From positions 122,199,866 to 122,263,865 of the forward strand of contig OV884011.1 of NCBI GenBank assembly GCA_930367205.1: a stretch of 64,000 bases of DNA. The letters run 5' to 3'. This document shows positions 1-12,141 of this stretch, one piece after another. The position numbers and the translations under genes were made by a program. The number at the start of each line of letters is the position of its first letter. Positions within the stretch are counted from its first letter, which is position 1. The stretch comes from Acanthosoma haemorrhoidale (lineage: Eukaryota; Arthropoda; Insecta; Hemiptera; Acanthosomatidae). The notes under the pieces are model-generated. The model had not been told where the DNA came from. It saw only the letters and a program-made list of their open reading frames with translations, and did no database searches.

Positions 1-886
1 CCTTAAAAATAAAATCTCGGTTTAATTGTGTGAATGATTATAAATGAAGTATTCAAAAAATATGAAAACATTAAAAATATGTTTTGTAAAGATGAAATGA
101 AAATATAACTCTGGGACATCATCCCATTAAAAGAAATAGTGTAATATTTTTTCCCTTGGGAATTGATTGAGGATACATTTCTTAACCCGTTTGAAGTTTA
201 CATTTATATCTTGAAATACCAAATGAAAAGAGGGAAATAAAGGAAAATTTTTCCATACTTGAAGCTTGTTGAGGGGCGATAAAAAAAATGAATTAATTAG
301 TTACAAGAAAAAGCTGACGTTAAAGTATGATCTGGAGAGGAAAGAGGAAACTGGTAGAAACTAGACTGAGAGATGGAAGGAGAGTGGTGAATATTGAATG
401 AGGAGGAAGTTTAAAGGATTAGGAATGAGTGCTGAAAAGGGCCTTTTTTTATTTAGAAGTAGAATGGTATTGGAGAGATGGGCTTGTATCACCTCTGACG
501 GCAAGGGAAGGGGTTTGATGTGGTACAAAGCTATTTGAGATGAAGGATTGTAACCATCGGACAGCATTATTGGAGGTCATGGATGAAATTTTGGATAGAA
601 GAATGGAGTGTTTCAAGCTTCGGTGAAGTCCATCCAGAAGGATGAGGATTGTAATATGTTGATGATTAATGGTGGATTAATCATGGGGATTTTGAGAAAT
701 GCAGATTGGATAGACCTCAAGCTGAAAGCCAGATCTTACAGGATTAAGACAGTCTCTTTTTTAGAGCAGTTAATTTGGAAAAATTCATCTGAACTGGGAC
801 ACAGTAAACAAATTCAATTTAATCATTCATAATCCATCAATAATTATATAATCATAACGTTATAAATAAATATTTTTATCTTGCAG
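1..886. other. Left flank, intron of ACO2
   Basis: This stretch precedes the first visible aconitase exon, whose acceptor (ttgcag) ends at 886. I see no aconitase-like coding sequence here, so it is read as intron. The short open frames at 361-567 and 608-832 show no recognisable motif and are regarded as chance. The exons for the missing ~170 N-terminal residues must lie to the left. Confidence 0.6.
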
Positions 887-2122
887 ATCATTCTAGAAAA
901 TTATGCATTTCCTGGACTCCTGATGATTGGTACCGACTCTCATACCCCAAATGGTGGTGGTCTAGGAGGCCTGTGCATTGGTGTTGGTGGCGCTGATGCT
1001 GTAGATGTGATGGCTAACATTCCATGGGAACTGAAATGCCCAAAAGTAATTGGTGTCAAGTTGACCGGTGCCCTCAAGGGATGGGCCTCACCAAAAGACA
1101 TCATCTTGAAAGTTGCTGGAATCCTCACGGTCAAAGGAGGCACTGGAGCAATTATTGAGTATCACGGACCAGGTGTAGATAATATCTCTTGTACTGGTAA
1201 GTTTATTAATTTTTTCTTATCTCATGATTAAGACCTAATTGGTCACATTACTCGAAAACTGTGAACAGGATAAAATAAGATGTGGAAAACTTTTAATTAG
1301 CATAACCAAGATAGGATGATATGATTGTTTATTAAAAACTTTTTTTTAGAATTTTCATTAAAAGTAATTACACTGCTTTTTGATATGTCTAAGAATTGTA
1401 CTTCCCTGTTAAAATTTGTCTGATTTGTTTTAAATGTCCTATAAGAAACATATTATTACGTTTTTATATAATTTATTTATTTATTTAACTTTATCTTTAC
1501 CTTAAGGTTCTGTTAATAAAAATAGGAAACTTCTGGTAAAAGGAAAAATTGTTTATTTACAAATTGATTTATAAATTGAATATACATTTAAACTACGTAC
1601 GTATAAAATAACACTGTTAAAACTAAATTAAAATTGTACCTTATTACTATGCGATTGGCCAGTTTTTCTTTGTTGAATTCTTTGATGCGTGGGCTTCTTT
1701 GTTCCTCGATGCGTACCTCGTTGCGTCTCTATGGTATCTTCTTCGCATCCTTGTGCCGTAGTGTGGGTTGCTACCTCGTGCTGAGCATGGTCTGGTCTGG
1801 GTCCAAGATGAAAGAGTGGCTCGCTCTTATCGGTCTCCTCTCCCTCGTAACTTTCCGCTGCCTTCTTGATCTTTTAACTGCGTTAAACTTCTTGATCGTT
1901 AAACTGCCGGTTGTTTTGGATATTATTACTTTTCTTGTTTTGAAGTTAATAAATTAAAATATTTATATTTAATTATTGATATTTTTTTTATTATTAATAT
2001 TAATGGTAGATTCAACACAACGGATAGTGTTTAAGCATTCATGAATCGTGATCCACGGGTCATATATTGTTCATTTATGCCCGCTAATTTTGAGTTTATA
2101 TCAAAAACACCATCAAAATATC

Positions 2123-2181
<59 letters not shown>

Positions 2182-5100
2182 AATTTATACTTTAAATTTA
2201 TTTTATTTATTATTTATTATTAGGTTCTATTAACAAAAATAAATCTGGCAAAAAGATGAATTTAATTTTACAAACATAAAAAAATAAACTTATATTAATT
2301 TTATAAATACTTGTCTATAAATTTGATTCCTTATCTTCTTTAATTCTCTTCATTCTTTAAACAAATTAATACTTCTTCTCTTTGTGCTATTTCTCTTCCG
2401 TTCTGCTTTAAGTCAATAACCACTAACCAACAAAGTTTTTAAGTTTTTCTTACTCACAATCTAAAGCTAATAACATGTATTACGAGCTGATCCCAAAACT
2501 AGATGAGTATAATGCTCTGTGTGTTTTTTATTCTCACAAACAACAACTATATTATCATGGGCTGATCCCAAAACTAGTGAGCAATTATGTGTGTGTTTTC
2601 ATCATAATCACCACACCTATACTCTCTTTTGTTTTTTTCATCCACTCTCAATTGTTTTTATTTTGCCTTCTTGATAAGTTGGATTAAATATTATTATTTA
2701 TTAAATAAAAAACTCCACATTATCTAATATCACAACAATATATATATATATAATAAATATATATATATATATATTGTTGTGATATTAGATAATGTGGAGT
2801 TTTTTATTTAATAAATAATAATATATAATATATATATATATAGGTTTGATGAGAATTCTTCTAAAAGATGTTAATCTGAAAAGTATCAGTGCAAATACTA
2901 ACAAATGTAAACAAAGATTGCTTGCGAGTTCTGAGTTCAAGGACTGCCAATTTGAACCACAACTTGAACTGATATCCTAAAAAGTAGATGATGCTGAATT
3001 GTACGTGGCAGTGATAAAAACGAGATAGGTTAATTAATGTAAACATTTACTTGTATTCATAAGTAAATGCTGATAGACAAATTATCTGTGTATTTTTTAC
3101 TTACAGTAAAAGTATTTCTTTTACTTGATTTCAATGTTCATTACTTTTTATTGTTACTCATTTTTATTTTACTTAATATTTAATTAATGAGTTTGTATCC
3201 TTACTAATTTAGGAATGGGTACTATTTGTAACATGGGTGCTGAAATTGGTGCTACAACATCCCTCTTCCCATTCAACAAGAGAATGGCTGATTATCTAGT
3301 TGCAACTGGCAGAGCAGACATCGCTAAGCACGCTTTGGCGCATAAAGATCTACTCACTCCTGACGAAGGAGCACCCTACGATCAGGTTAACAGTTGTTAT
3401 ATTTGGATATAATCAATGTTCGATTTAATGTAACACATGTAATATTAGTCTTAATTTTAAAAAAATGGCTCACCATCATTCTAATAAAAAATACAATGCT
3501 CTCCCAGTTGATCGAGTTAGATTTGTCAACTTTAGAACCACATGTGAACGGTCCATTTACTCCTGATCTTGCTCACCCCATATCCAAACTTGGAGAAAAT
3601 GCCAAGAAGAATGGATGGCCCCTAGAGATTAAAGTTGGTAAGTAGTTTATAATATTAGAAGAATAAAATTATTATAGCTCTTATAAATTTTCCATTTTAT
3701 TTGGTTTGGTTACTTATTTTTACTAAAGATACTGGTGTTGATTTTAATGGCTTAATCTGATCTGTTTCTATTCAGTCTGTGAAAATCATCTACACAAAGC
3801 AAAAATCTGTGCGGGACTTTGTACACTTGGTAGTTTTTCAGCTATTGCTCAGTTTCATGATAATGGAACTTCTGTATGTGTTAGTTAAGGAATGGTGATA
3901 CTGTGGATATAGTTATATTTGTTTAGAAGGGTGCTAATTTATGTGCAGAGCCTAAGAGGCTAAGATTCTAGCTCTACTTCTATGAGCTGGTTGTGGAATT
4001 TATTTTTAATAATAAAAGTCGGTGCGTCTGCCCATAAATATTTTATTTAAGAGACTTAATTATATTGGAGTTAGTATCTTATATGTGATACTTTTATTCT
4101 GTTAATGCTTTTTTAGCAATTTTAACGTATTTATTTATATTTTTATGATCTGTTTTAAGATTTTGACTTGGGTTGTATTTTGCATAAATTCATTTTTTCA
4201 TTTTATTGTATTATAAATTGATTTCATTTATAAATCAGTATAATGTCACTTATATTAACCTGCAAACATGTTTAAAACCTATTGTTATTATGCTGTAGCT
4301 AAAAGTAGATTAGGATACATTATCTAATTCTATAATATGAACATACAATTGACTTATATTTTTTTTATTAATTTGATTGATTAGCTCTTAAAGTGTATTC
4401 AATGTTGAAGGCTGTTATAAATAAATTGTATACCATAGTATAACAATTATACTTATATTGTGTCTTAATATTATTTTAAAAAAACAGTTAATCAGAAAGA
4501 ATAGGTGTTGAACACAACAAATTTAATGGATTGTTTCAGTGAGACTCATTTTGCTCATGCATATTCAAGGTTTTAGAGGGATTTAGGTTTTCTTTTGTCA
4601 AGATGAGCTAACACACATTTCATTTAATATTCATATAGGTACTTTACAGATCACTTCTTTTGTTGTACTCTGTCACGTTCATACCATTGTAATGCAAAAC
4701 AATGGTCATTTCTTATTGCAATTAGTGTAATTAGTGTGAGTGGTAAATGTACACCTGTGTCATTGACTCGAATGATTGGGTAGTAATAGCCTTATTTCAC
4801 AGAAAATATTTTTTGGGAATGTACTATCACGCAGATAAGTATGTTTATTCTTCTGAAATGTATATTTTCATTAATCTGTAAATAACCCAATGACTTAGCA
4901 GACAGGAAGCTTAACAACAGAAGGGAAAATTATGAGGCATTCAGAGCAAAAGTTGTGAAAGTCTGAAGAGAATTTCTTTCATTACCCTAAACTTTGTAGT
5001 TGTTGCATCAGTTAGTGACTAAATTTTATTTTTTAAAAATAAATTTAATCATGTAAGCAAAATAAAACGCATAGATAGAACGTTGAAAAATATGAAGAGA

Positions 5101-8100
5101 GTGTTTGTCTGTGAGGCAAGTACTTCAAGTAATTTTATCTTAGTGAGAATAGATTAGAACAAGCACAAGATTTCATATTACTTAGTGCTCAGCTTACCAA
5201 GAATGGGCTCTTCAAAACAGAGATGAGGGAACAAGTCAAATATAAGCTGCTGAGATGAGGTTCCTGCAGAAAATAGAGGGTAACTTAAGAAAAACAGGTT
5301 GAGGAATAAAACCATCCAATGTGCCTCCGATGAGAGCCAGCAGATAGTTTGGCACTGTCAGTAGAATAGATGATAAGAGATTGGGCAGAATGATGTTCAT
5401 GAAGGAGGTGTTCCACAGTGGAAGAATGGACTGGTGCAGGAAAAGAGCCCTGGTTTCTGAGAGAGAATGATAGGCTCTGTAAAAGGGCACTCATACTACA
5501 TTCAAACAGTACAAGAAGGAAGATTATGTTTCTTTTTATTATAGTATGAAACTTTTCTTATTCTTTTAGCTAATAAGTATTTTATATATTTTTTTTATTA
5601 GGATTGATTGGTTCTTGCACAAATTCATCTTATGAAGATATGGGCCGTTGTGCTTCTATTGCTCGGGAAGCCTTGAAGCATGGTGTAAAGTCAAAAATAC
5701 CTTTCAATGTCACTCCAGGATCTGAACAAGTTCGAGCAACTATTGAAAGAGACGGAATAGTAAGTTAAAAAGCTATCCAGTTTTTAGCCCAACTTTTATA
5801 TACATTTTTTTTAATAGCTGTAAATTATATTCAGGCACAAACCCTCCGTGAATTTGGAGGTACCGTATTAGCCAATGCCTGTGGACCATGCATTGGCCAG
5901 TGGGACAGGAAGGATGTCAAAAAAGGTGAAAAGAACACTATTATCAACTCATACAACCGTAACTTCACTGGTCGTAATGATGCCAACCCTGCTACACATG
6001 CCTTTGTCACATCTCCCGAACTTGTTACCGCCCTGGCTATCAAAGGAACTCTTGACTTTGATCCCAGGACAGACAAAATCAAAGGAGCTGATGGTAAATA
6101 TTCTTTATTTAGTTTTTAATATGTTTTGTGATTTCCAAGTCAAATAATCATATGTTTATCCATTCTATCTGCAGGCAGTGAATTCAAGCTAAGTGATCCA
6201 TTTGGCGATGAACTTCCCGTCAAAGGTTTCGATCCTGGTGTAGACACATACCAATCCCCTCCTGCCGATGGATCTAAAGTATCAGTATCAGTGGACCCCA
6301 AGTCACAGAGGTTGCAGCTCCTTGAGCCCTTTGACAAGTGGAATAAAAATGACTTAGAAGACATGACCATTCTCATAAAGGTATTCGATTATAATTTTCC
6401 TATGTTACATGTTAAAAATGTACAATTAACAGTACCTGTATTGTTGAAATTTTGCTGGTTGCTTTGAAATGGATCATAATAATAACCACTACCTTGCAGT
6501 ATATTCCCATTTTAGAAAGAACCATTATTTTTAATGAACTTAAAAGAAAAATAGCCCTCTTACTCTATTTGATTTTAAAACAAAAATTCAATTCAATATT
6601 ATTATTTAAAAAAAGTATATTGAGAGATGGCACGTGTGTAGTAGTTAGTGAGTTTCTTCATTACTTAATTTTATTGCCATACTGACTTATGGGTCGGTCC
6701 TTAACCATGGGGAAAAAAAATCAAAATTAAAAGGATTTTGGTCACCACTGACGAGTTGTTTTACCAATAATTTATTAAGTAATGAAGAAACTCACTAACT
6801 ACTACACACATGCCATCTCTCAATATACTTTTTTTAGACACTAATATTTAATTATATATTTTTTTTACAATCAAATAGAGTTGGAGGACTGTTTTTATTT
6901 TAAGTTCATTAAAAACAGTGGTTCTTTCTAAAATGGGAATATACTGCAAGGCAGTGGAAGTTATTATGATTTATATAAAAAATAAAAACCCCAACCCATT
7001 TCTCGGAATGCAAATCTTTTTTACTTCAGTAGTATTTGGCGACTATAATTAGTTATTATTTATAAATGTTATCTACTATTTTATGAATTTTACAATTATA
7101 TTTATTTCTATATCTACACTTTTATTTACAGTTTTTAATCGCTTACAGGTCAAAGGAAAGTGTACCACTGATCACATATCTGCCGCTGGTCCTTGGCTGA
7201 AGTATAGGGGTCATTTAGACAATATTTCTAACAACTTGTTTCTCACGTGAGTATCTATTTAATTTGTTTATTTTATTATTCAAACACTAGCGGTCATTCC
7301 TGTTATCCACAAGGTACAACTCAATCTCACAGACTTATCTCTTGAATTTTAATTGCTCACTCATAATATAAGAAAAAAATGTTGATCACCCGCTCCCCCT
7401 TCTCCATAAAAAAAAAAAACAAATGGACAGAACATCAACCTAATTGCAGGTATTCTGACCAGGAGACCAAACCAGCACTTGTATTTTATGGGTGCTTCTC
7501 AGAACCCCATTTTTTAAGATGGAAATAGTAAAAAAAAAATGAAAAAGTCAAATTGCATAGATAGTTTCTTGATTACCTTACAATAATCTTAGTTTCCTCA
7601 ATTTTGTTTATCATCAGACTAATTTTTCTGCCAGTGATGATTATTTAGCTAGCTAGCACTGAGTTAAAAATCCTTGAGTCATCTTTGTCTGGAAGGGAAA
7701 ATTCTGTTAAAATCTCAAAAATCAACGTTTTAAATTTCTCAACAACAAACCAGCATATTGAGAAAATTATTTTAATAAAAGCTAAGCTATTTGGCTGTGC
7801 TTGAACTTATTTGACTCAATCGCTCTTCTATGTCTATTTAAGCTTTTTTACTTAGCATTTAAGAGATTAGGAAAAAAATATAGATTTGAGAGGAAATTAA
7901 ACAGGGATCCCCAAATCTAACGTTCGTAACATTCTTTTGGCATATACCTGGAAGCGTTTATTAAAAAATATTCATGTAAAGAAATAATTTAATTTGGTTG
8001 GAAAAGTTCTTTTGTTATTAAATAAATTATCCTTGACCAGATATTTGTCTGGAATTGTAAAATTATAGGGAATTTATTTTATTTTTATAGTGCAACAAAT

Positions 8101-10730
8101 GCAGAGAATGGTGAATTGAACAAAGTTATGAACAAGCAGACTAAAGCATGGGGCACAGTCCCAGATACTGCGAGGGCTTACAAAGCAGCTGGTATCAAAT
8201 GGGTAGCAATCGGTGATGAAAACTATGGCGAAGGTAGCTCCAGGGAACATGCCGCCCTTGAGCCCAGGCATCTTGGTGGAAGAGCCATTATTGTCAAGTC
8301 TTTTGCTAGGATACACGAGACTAACCTTAAGAAGCAAGGTCTCCTCCCGCTTACCTTTTCCAACCCAAGCGACTACGATAAAGTACACCCTGATGATAAG
8401 GTCTCATTAGTTGGGCTTGCTAAATTTGCACCTGGAAAGGTAAGTTATTTTTTTATTGATATTACTAGAATATTATCTACGCTCAATTTTTTTTCATCAT
8501 GAAAAGATAAATTTTTTTTGGGGGGATGTTCTGTGAACTGAGATATAGTAAAAAAGTGGCCAGAAAGCAATGTGACTGCATCATCATACATAAACAAAAC
8601 TACAACAAATGGATCAACAGTTTCATCAAGAAAGAATATGCTGTGTACCCTGAATCTGTCAAAGATCCTCAATGTTAATAAATCAGCCAATGCTTCAAAA
8701 TTGATCCCAGTCCAAAACTTAACTCATTCACCATCTCGTCACTTTTGAGAAATACAGTCGAACTCTCATTACTTTTAATTAAAAATCGTGGATCATTCAA
8801 ACTTTTCTGTCGGTCCCTTTTTTCCTATTCAACACAATGTAATAAAAATTGTCTGTAATTTCATTTTTTATTGGGATAAATCGAAGTGAAAGCCAATAAT
8901 ATATATTATTCTACAAGATAACTACGAATATATCCTGTATTATTGAATCCAAGTTTATTTAATAAGGAGAAGAAAAGTTTCGTAAACATTAACAGGTTTA
9001 ATTGTTAGAGGAGTTACTATTTATTGTATTGAAATGTTGGGTGTTGGGGCTAAAGGCTGAGATTTTGTTAGAAAATTTGGTTGAACAAATTCTTAAGAAC
9101 TCATGTGTAGTCTTCAAAAACAAAACAGCCTTAGGCGACTCATTACCTTTTTAGAAATGATTTCAACTACCCCCTCCTAACTCGTCATTTGTCTCTTCAG
9201 TTTACATTGGTTGACTTACGGAGTAAGTTACATTTAAGTGTTTCAATTGAGTGAGTGTTTTGATTTAATTTGCAGTGTGTATCTTACTGCAATTAGAGAT
9301 GTTGAGAATGTCGTCCAAACTGGCTTGGTTGAAAAAACTTGAATAAATTCTGTAGTTTTGTTTTATAAAATTGTTTTGCTGTTTTATTATTGGGCATATA
9401 TATTGTAATGTAATTTCTACAGAGCATTTCAAAATATGTGTTATAGAATGAATTATTATAAAAAGTTTAAAGTCAAACAAGTAAAGGTAAGAGCAGAGGG
9501 TGTGGATCAGCTGGGAAGAACACAGAGTTCAGCTGTTTAGAGATGCTTTAAAGAAGAAGTTGTCAGTTGTTTAGAATTGGTGGAAAAGAGAGGTGTTAAG
9601 TTGGTCAGGTTGATTGTCAAAGATATTTGTCCTGAGGGCCCTCATATACATACCATCATGTCACTTTATACCTAATAACCTTTTATTTCATTTCATTATA
9701 TTTCCTAATATCCTTATTTACCCATAAGTATACATAAAAGCATTACTCGTCAGATTGGCAGAATCTACAGGAAGCCATTGAGGCAGCATTGTAGTTAAAG
9801 TGTTGGGATAAACAAAACACACTTGGGCTGGTCACAGACAAGTGAAAACGGATAAATTGTCAATGACTCAAAAACAGTATATGTATTATTTTTATTCATT
9901 TTATGTTAAATGTTTGGTTGTCAAGGAGACCCATCCTTAGAGATATAATAAATTATAAGTTTAAAAGTTTCATTAATTTTTTGTCAGTAAATTGACAATA
10001 TATTACAACTTTTTTCTCTCAAACCCATTATAGGATATATCAGTGGGCTCAATTATCACAATGGACCTTTTATAGACACCGATAAATATTTCTCTAGGAT
10101 AGAAGTTGGAAAAGAAACAAAGGTTGTCTAATTTGAAATTTTGCAGTGCTCCATTCAACTTGGAATTAAACCAGTTCCTCTGTATATTGCTTTCATACTT
10201 TCTCATGACAGGAAAAATCCAGGACTCATCTGAAATGAAAACTTTTCACCAATGTTCCAACATCAGCTGTCTTATGCCTAGGTTGCAATTCTGGTCCAAA
10301 AGCACGTCTTCTTACCCTTAAATCATCCCAGAATAAAATGTTTTGTTATGTTCAAAGTGTATTAAAAATATATATAAAAGTTCGGTTTTATTAAGTTTTC
10401 TGATAATATTCAATATTTTTTTCATTATATTAACCTACACTTGAATTACTGTTTATTGAAATAATTTAAAATAAAGTTAGATTGTTACTGTTTAATTACT
10501 GTAGAAAATATGTTTATCTGTACTAATATCACTTATACCTTGAATAATCAAGTCTCTTAATTAATAATTTCTTTTTTTATTTATTTCAGCAAGTAGAATG
10601 TATTCTGAAGCATTCAAATGGAAAAACTGAGAAAATAATGCTGAATCATTCAATGAATGAACAGCAAATCGAATGGTTCAAAGCTGGTTCTGCCCTGAAC
10701 CGTATGAAGGAGATTTCTGGAGCAAAGTAA
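887..10730 (+). CDS. Mitochondrial aconitate hydratase (aconitase), 3' nine exons
   Basis: Aconitase converts citrate to isocitrate through cis-aconitate in the mitochondrial TCA cycle, using a [4Fe-4S] cluster. Nine exons join in frame: 887-1196, 3213-3385, 3508-3637, 5602-5759, 5835-6093, 6175-6380, 7149-7246, 8091-8439 and 10590-10730 (stop TAA), giving 607 residues. Human ACO2 has about 780, so roughly 170 N-terminal residues, including the mitochondrial transit peptide, are outside the window. Signature stretches are visible: [14 protein letters not shown] in the first exon, [12 protein letters not shown] carrying the first cluster cysteine, [14 protein letters not shown] carrying the other two, and [18 protein letters not shown] with the C-terminal-domain catalytic serine region. 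It ends in RMKEISGAK. All junctions are GT-AG. The close match over the whole length and its organelle isozyme type ([11 protein letters not shown] rather than the IRP1 pattern) support ACO2. Any 5' UTR iron-responsive element would be outside the window. Confidence 0.97.
1505..1960 (-). repeat. Unclassified repeat, copy A (LTR-like 3' tail)
   Basis: This block in the ACO2 intron has unusually high GC at 1650-1900. On the minus strand it reads as a broken, basic and glutamate-rich coding stretch, followed by a T-rich tail that ends in ttaacagaacc. The same ending occurs in the block at 2223-2480. It may be the 3' end of a retroelement, but the family was not recognised. Confidence 0.4.
2129..2178. 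repeat. (TA)n microsatellite
   Basis: About 25 uninterrupted TA units lie in the ACO2 intron. The run directly follows atcacaacaat, the same sequence that precedes the TA tract inside the palindrome at 2688-2824, so it is probably half of a related hairpin element. Confidence 0.9.
2223..2480 (-). repeat. Unclassified repeat, copy B
   Basis: A diverged relative of the block at 1505-1960. Both carry ggttct(a/g)ttaa(c/t)aaaaata, then an ActggtaAAA-like stretch, then tttacaaa, in the same order on the plus strand. The minus-strand reading upstream of the tail is again rich in Lys, Arg and Glu. No family was recognised. Confidence 0.4.
2688..2824. repeat. AT-rich palindrome, 65-bp arms
   Basis: Positions 2688-2752 are the exact reverse complement of 2760-2824, with a 7-base loop between. 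Each arm includes aactccacattatctaat and cacaacaatata, followed by a TA run toward the loop. The structure fits a young hairpin-type MITE or a cruciform-forming foldback inside the ACO2 intron. Confidence 0.9.
3638..5601. other. ACO2 intron, no feature recognised
   Basis: A roughly 2-kb intron between the exons ending at 3637 and starting at 5602. It is AT-rich sequence with no recognised repeat family, and the minus-strand open frames at 5236-5494 match nothing I know. Confidence 0.6.
6473..6970. mobile_element. Foldback/MITE-like element in ACO2 intron
   Basis: The left arm, about 6473-6672, is an imperfect reverse complement of the right arm, about 6764-6970, with a ~90-bp loop. Matching pieces include ccactaccttgcagtat (left) with atactgcaaggcagtgg (right), and gtgagtttcttcattactta with taagtaatgaagaaactcac. 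It carries no coding capacity, so it is a non-autonomous foldback. It lies between the ACO2 exons 6175-6380 and 7149-7246 and is transcribed with the pre-mRNA. Arm divergence of a few percent plus indels implies it is not brand new. Confidence 0.85.
8440..10589. other. Last ACO2 intron, no feature recognised
   Basis: A roughly 2.1-kb intron before the terminal exon. The open frames at 8445-8690, 9265-9480 and 10003-10321 show no motif and no splice logic that would join them to a gene. No recognisable repeat was seen. Confidence 0.55.
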
Positions 10731-11074
10731 TTTTGGTGCAACTTCCTTAACTCTTTAAGCTAATTTAATTTATTTTTAAAAACCTTTTAAACTTAATTTG
10801 TATAGTTGTTATTATACAAAGTGCCTGTTAGTTTTAAAATTTATCATAGGTTCTAAATGTCTACCTAAGTTCTATATATATCCTTATGAAGTATTGAGTA
10901 TGAAGTTACTCATTTTATTAGAAACATAATTTATGTGTGGAACGTATACACAAACCAGATTCTATAAGACTATTTTAGAATTTTAAGTCTTTAGAAAGCA
11001 CTGATAAGATATTTTGTATAGTCACTTTTTGTCAAGTATTTATATAATTGGATAGTGCTTTGTAAATATCAGTT

Positions 11075-11080
11075 AATAAA
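11075..11080 (+). terminator. Poly(A) signal of ACO2
   Basis: AATAAA lies 345 bases after the ACO2 stop codon. Other copies follow near 11230, so the exact cleavage site is not decided. Confidence 0.55.
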
Positions 11081-11831
11081 AATTAAATTATATTTTTCCA
11101 TGATTACATTATTACAATTCCTGTATATCTGATCATTATTTTTATTTCTCAAGTTTTTATCTTATCCTTTTTTTTTTTATAAAAAGAGATGATTGGACAC
11201 ATTCTTACAGAGTTCATTCCTTTGTTATTAATAAAATATTCTTGAAAGGGGGGGTGCCAAATTATCTATCAGTTCATTGTTATTCCTGTACCAAATATTT
11301 GTTATCACTATTGTTGTTCTTAGGGGACCTAAGTCCCTGAATAGAATTTATTTTACATTCCATATTCTCTATGAACTTAACTTTATAAACTCTATAATTA
11401 ATGTTAACAAAAGTATTCTATAAACAACAGTTTTTCACAGCACACCACTCCTCTACAACAGTTCCTCCAAAATATGGCCCATATGTCTAAGACCGAAAAT
11501 TCTCTCTCCTTTTATAAACATTCATTAGTTGGACTAGTGGATTTTCTTTGGGCACTCTCTTCTACTTCATTACAAGTGTTAAGACGTTCTGGCCAGAAAT
11601 CCTAACCTAACCTTGTCTTACCCAGTGAGGTTTGCATTGCCTTCCATATAAAAATAGTTCTTAACATGAGGAGCCAACACTGAACGAGTCCTCCACCTAA
11701 ATTTTCTTAATGAAACACTGCATGTTTAAGGAAGCTTGTTAAGAAATGTCAAGTTGGGTAGGTATAATTAATTAGATTATCCATTGATATTGAACTAAAT
11801 AACTTCCCTAGTGCCTTACTTTACCCCTCGC

Positions 11832-11837
11832 TTTATT
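11832..11837 (-). terminator. Candidate poly(A) signal of the CEP112-like gene
   Basis: TTTATT on the plus strand is AATAAA on the minus strand, 305 bases beyond the stop codon at 12142. With the ACO2 signal at 11075 it places the two convergent 3' ends about 750 bp apart. Confidence 0.4.
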
Positions 11838-12141
11838 TAAATGGTAGCAATGTAGCCATTTATAATAATAAAATGAAAAAGAGAGTAATAAATAAATGCA
11901 TTCAATTTTTTTAACAAAACATATGTGTTGGAAGTAGACACTTTAAACAGGATGGGATTTTAAAAAGAGTACTAGGCAGAATAAATTTTAAGCCTTTGGT
12001 GGATTCACATTTACTTATAAATCTTTAGCATGATACATTTTAAACTGAATGAAATCAAGTCTCTCTCTATCCATAAAAACAAAGTAACATTTCTTTTAAA
12101 TAGTTAATGTAGTAAAGGAAGAAAGGGCCTTCATTAGACAA

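Noticed and set aside
608..832. ORF just upstream of the first visible aconitase exon
   Set aside because: It does not resemble the aconitase segment that should precede the exon at 887, and no proper donor joins it in frame.
1634..1957. 107-codon plus-strand ORF with many Leu and Ser
   Set aside because: It is the complement of a broken basic coding stretch of a minus-strand repeat; the apparent hydrophobic protein is a shadow.
11607..11618. cctaacctaacc resembling the insect telomere repeat
   Set aside because: Only two units; expected by chance and not a telomere or internal telomeric array.
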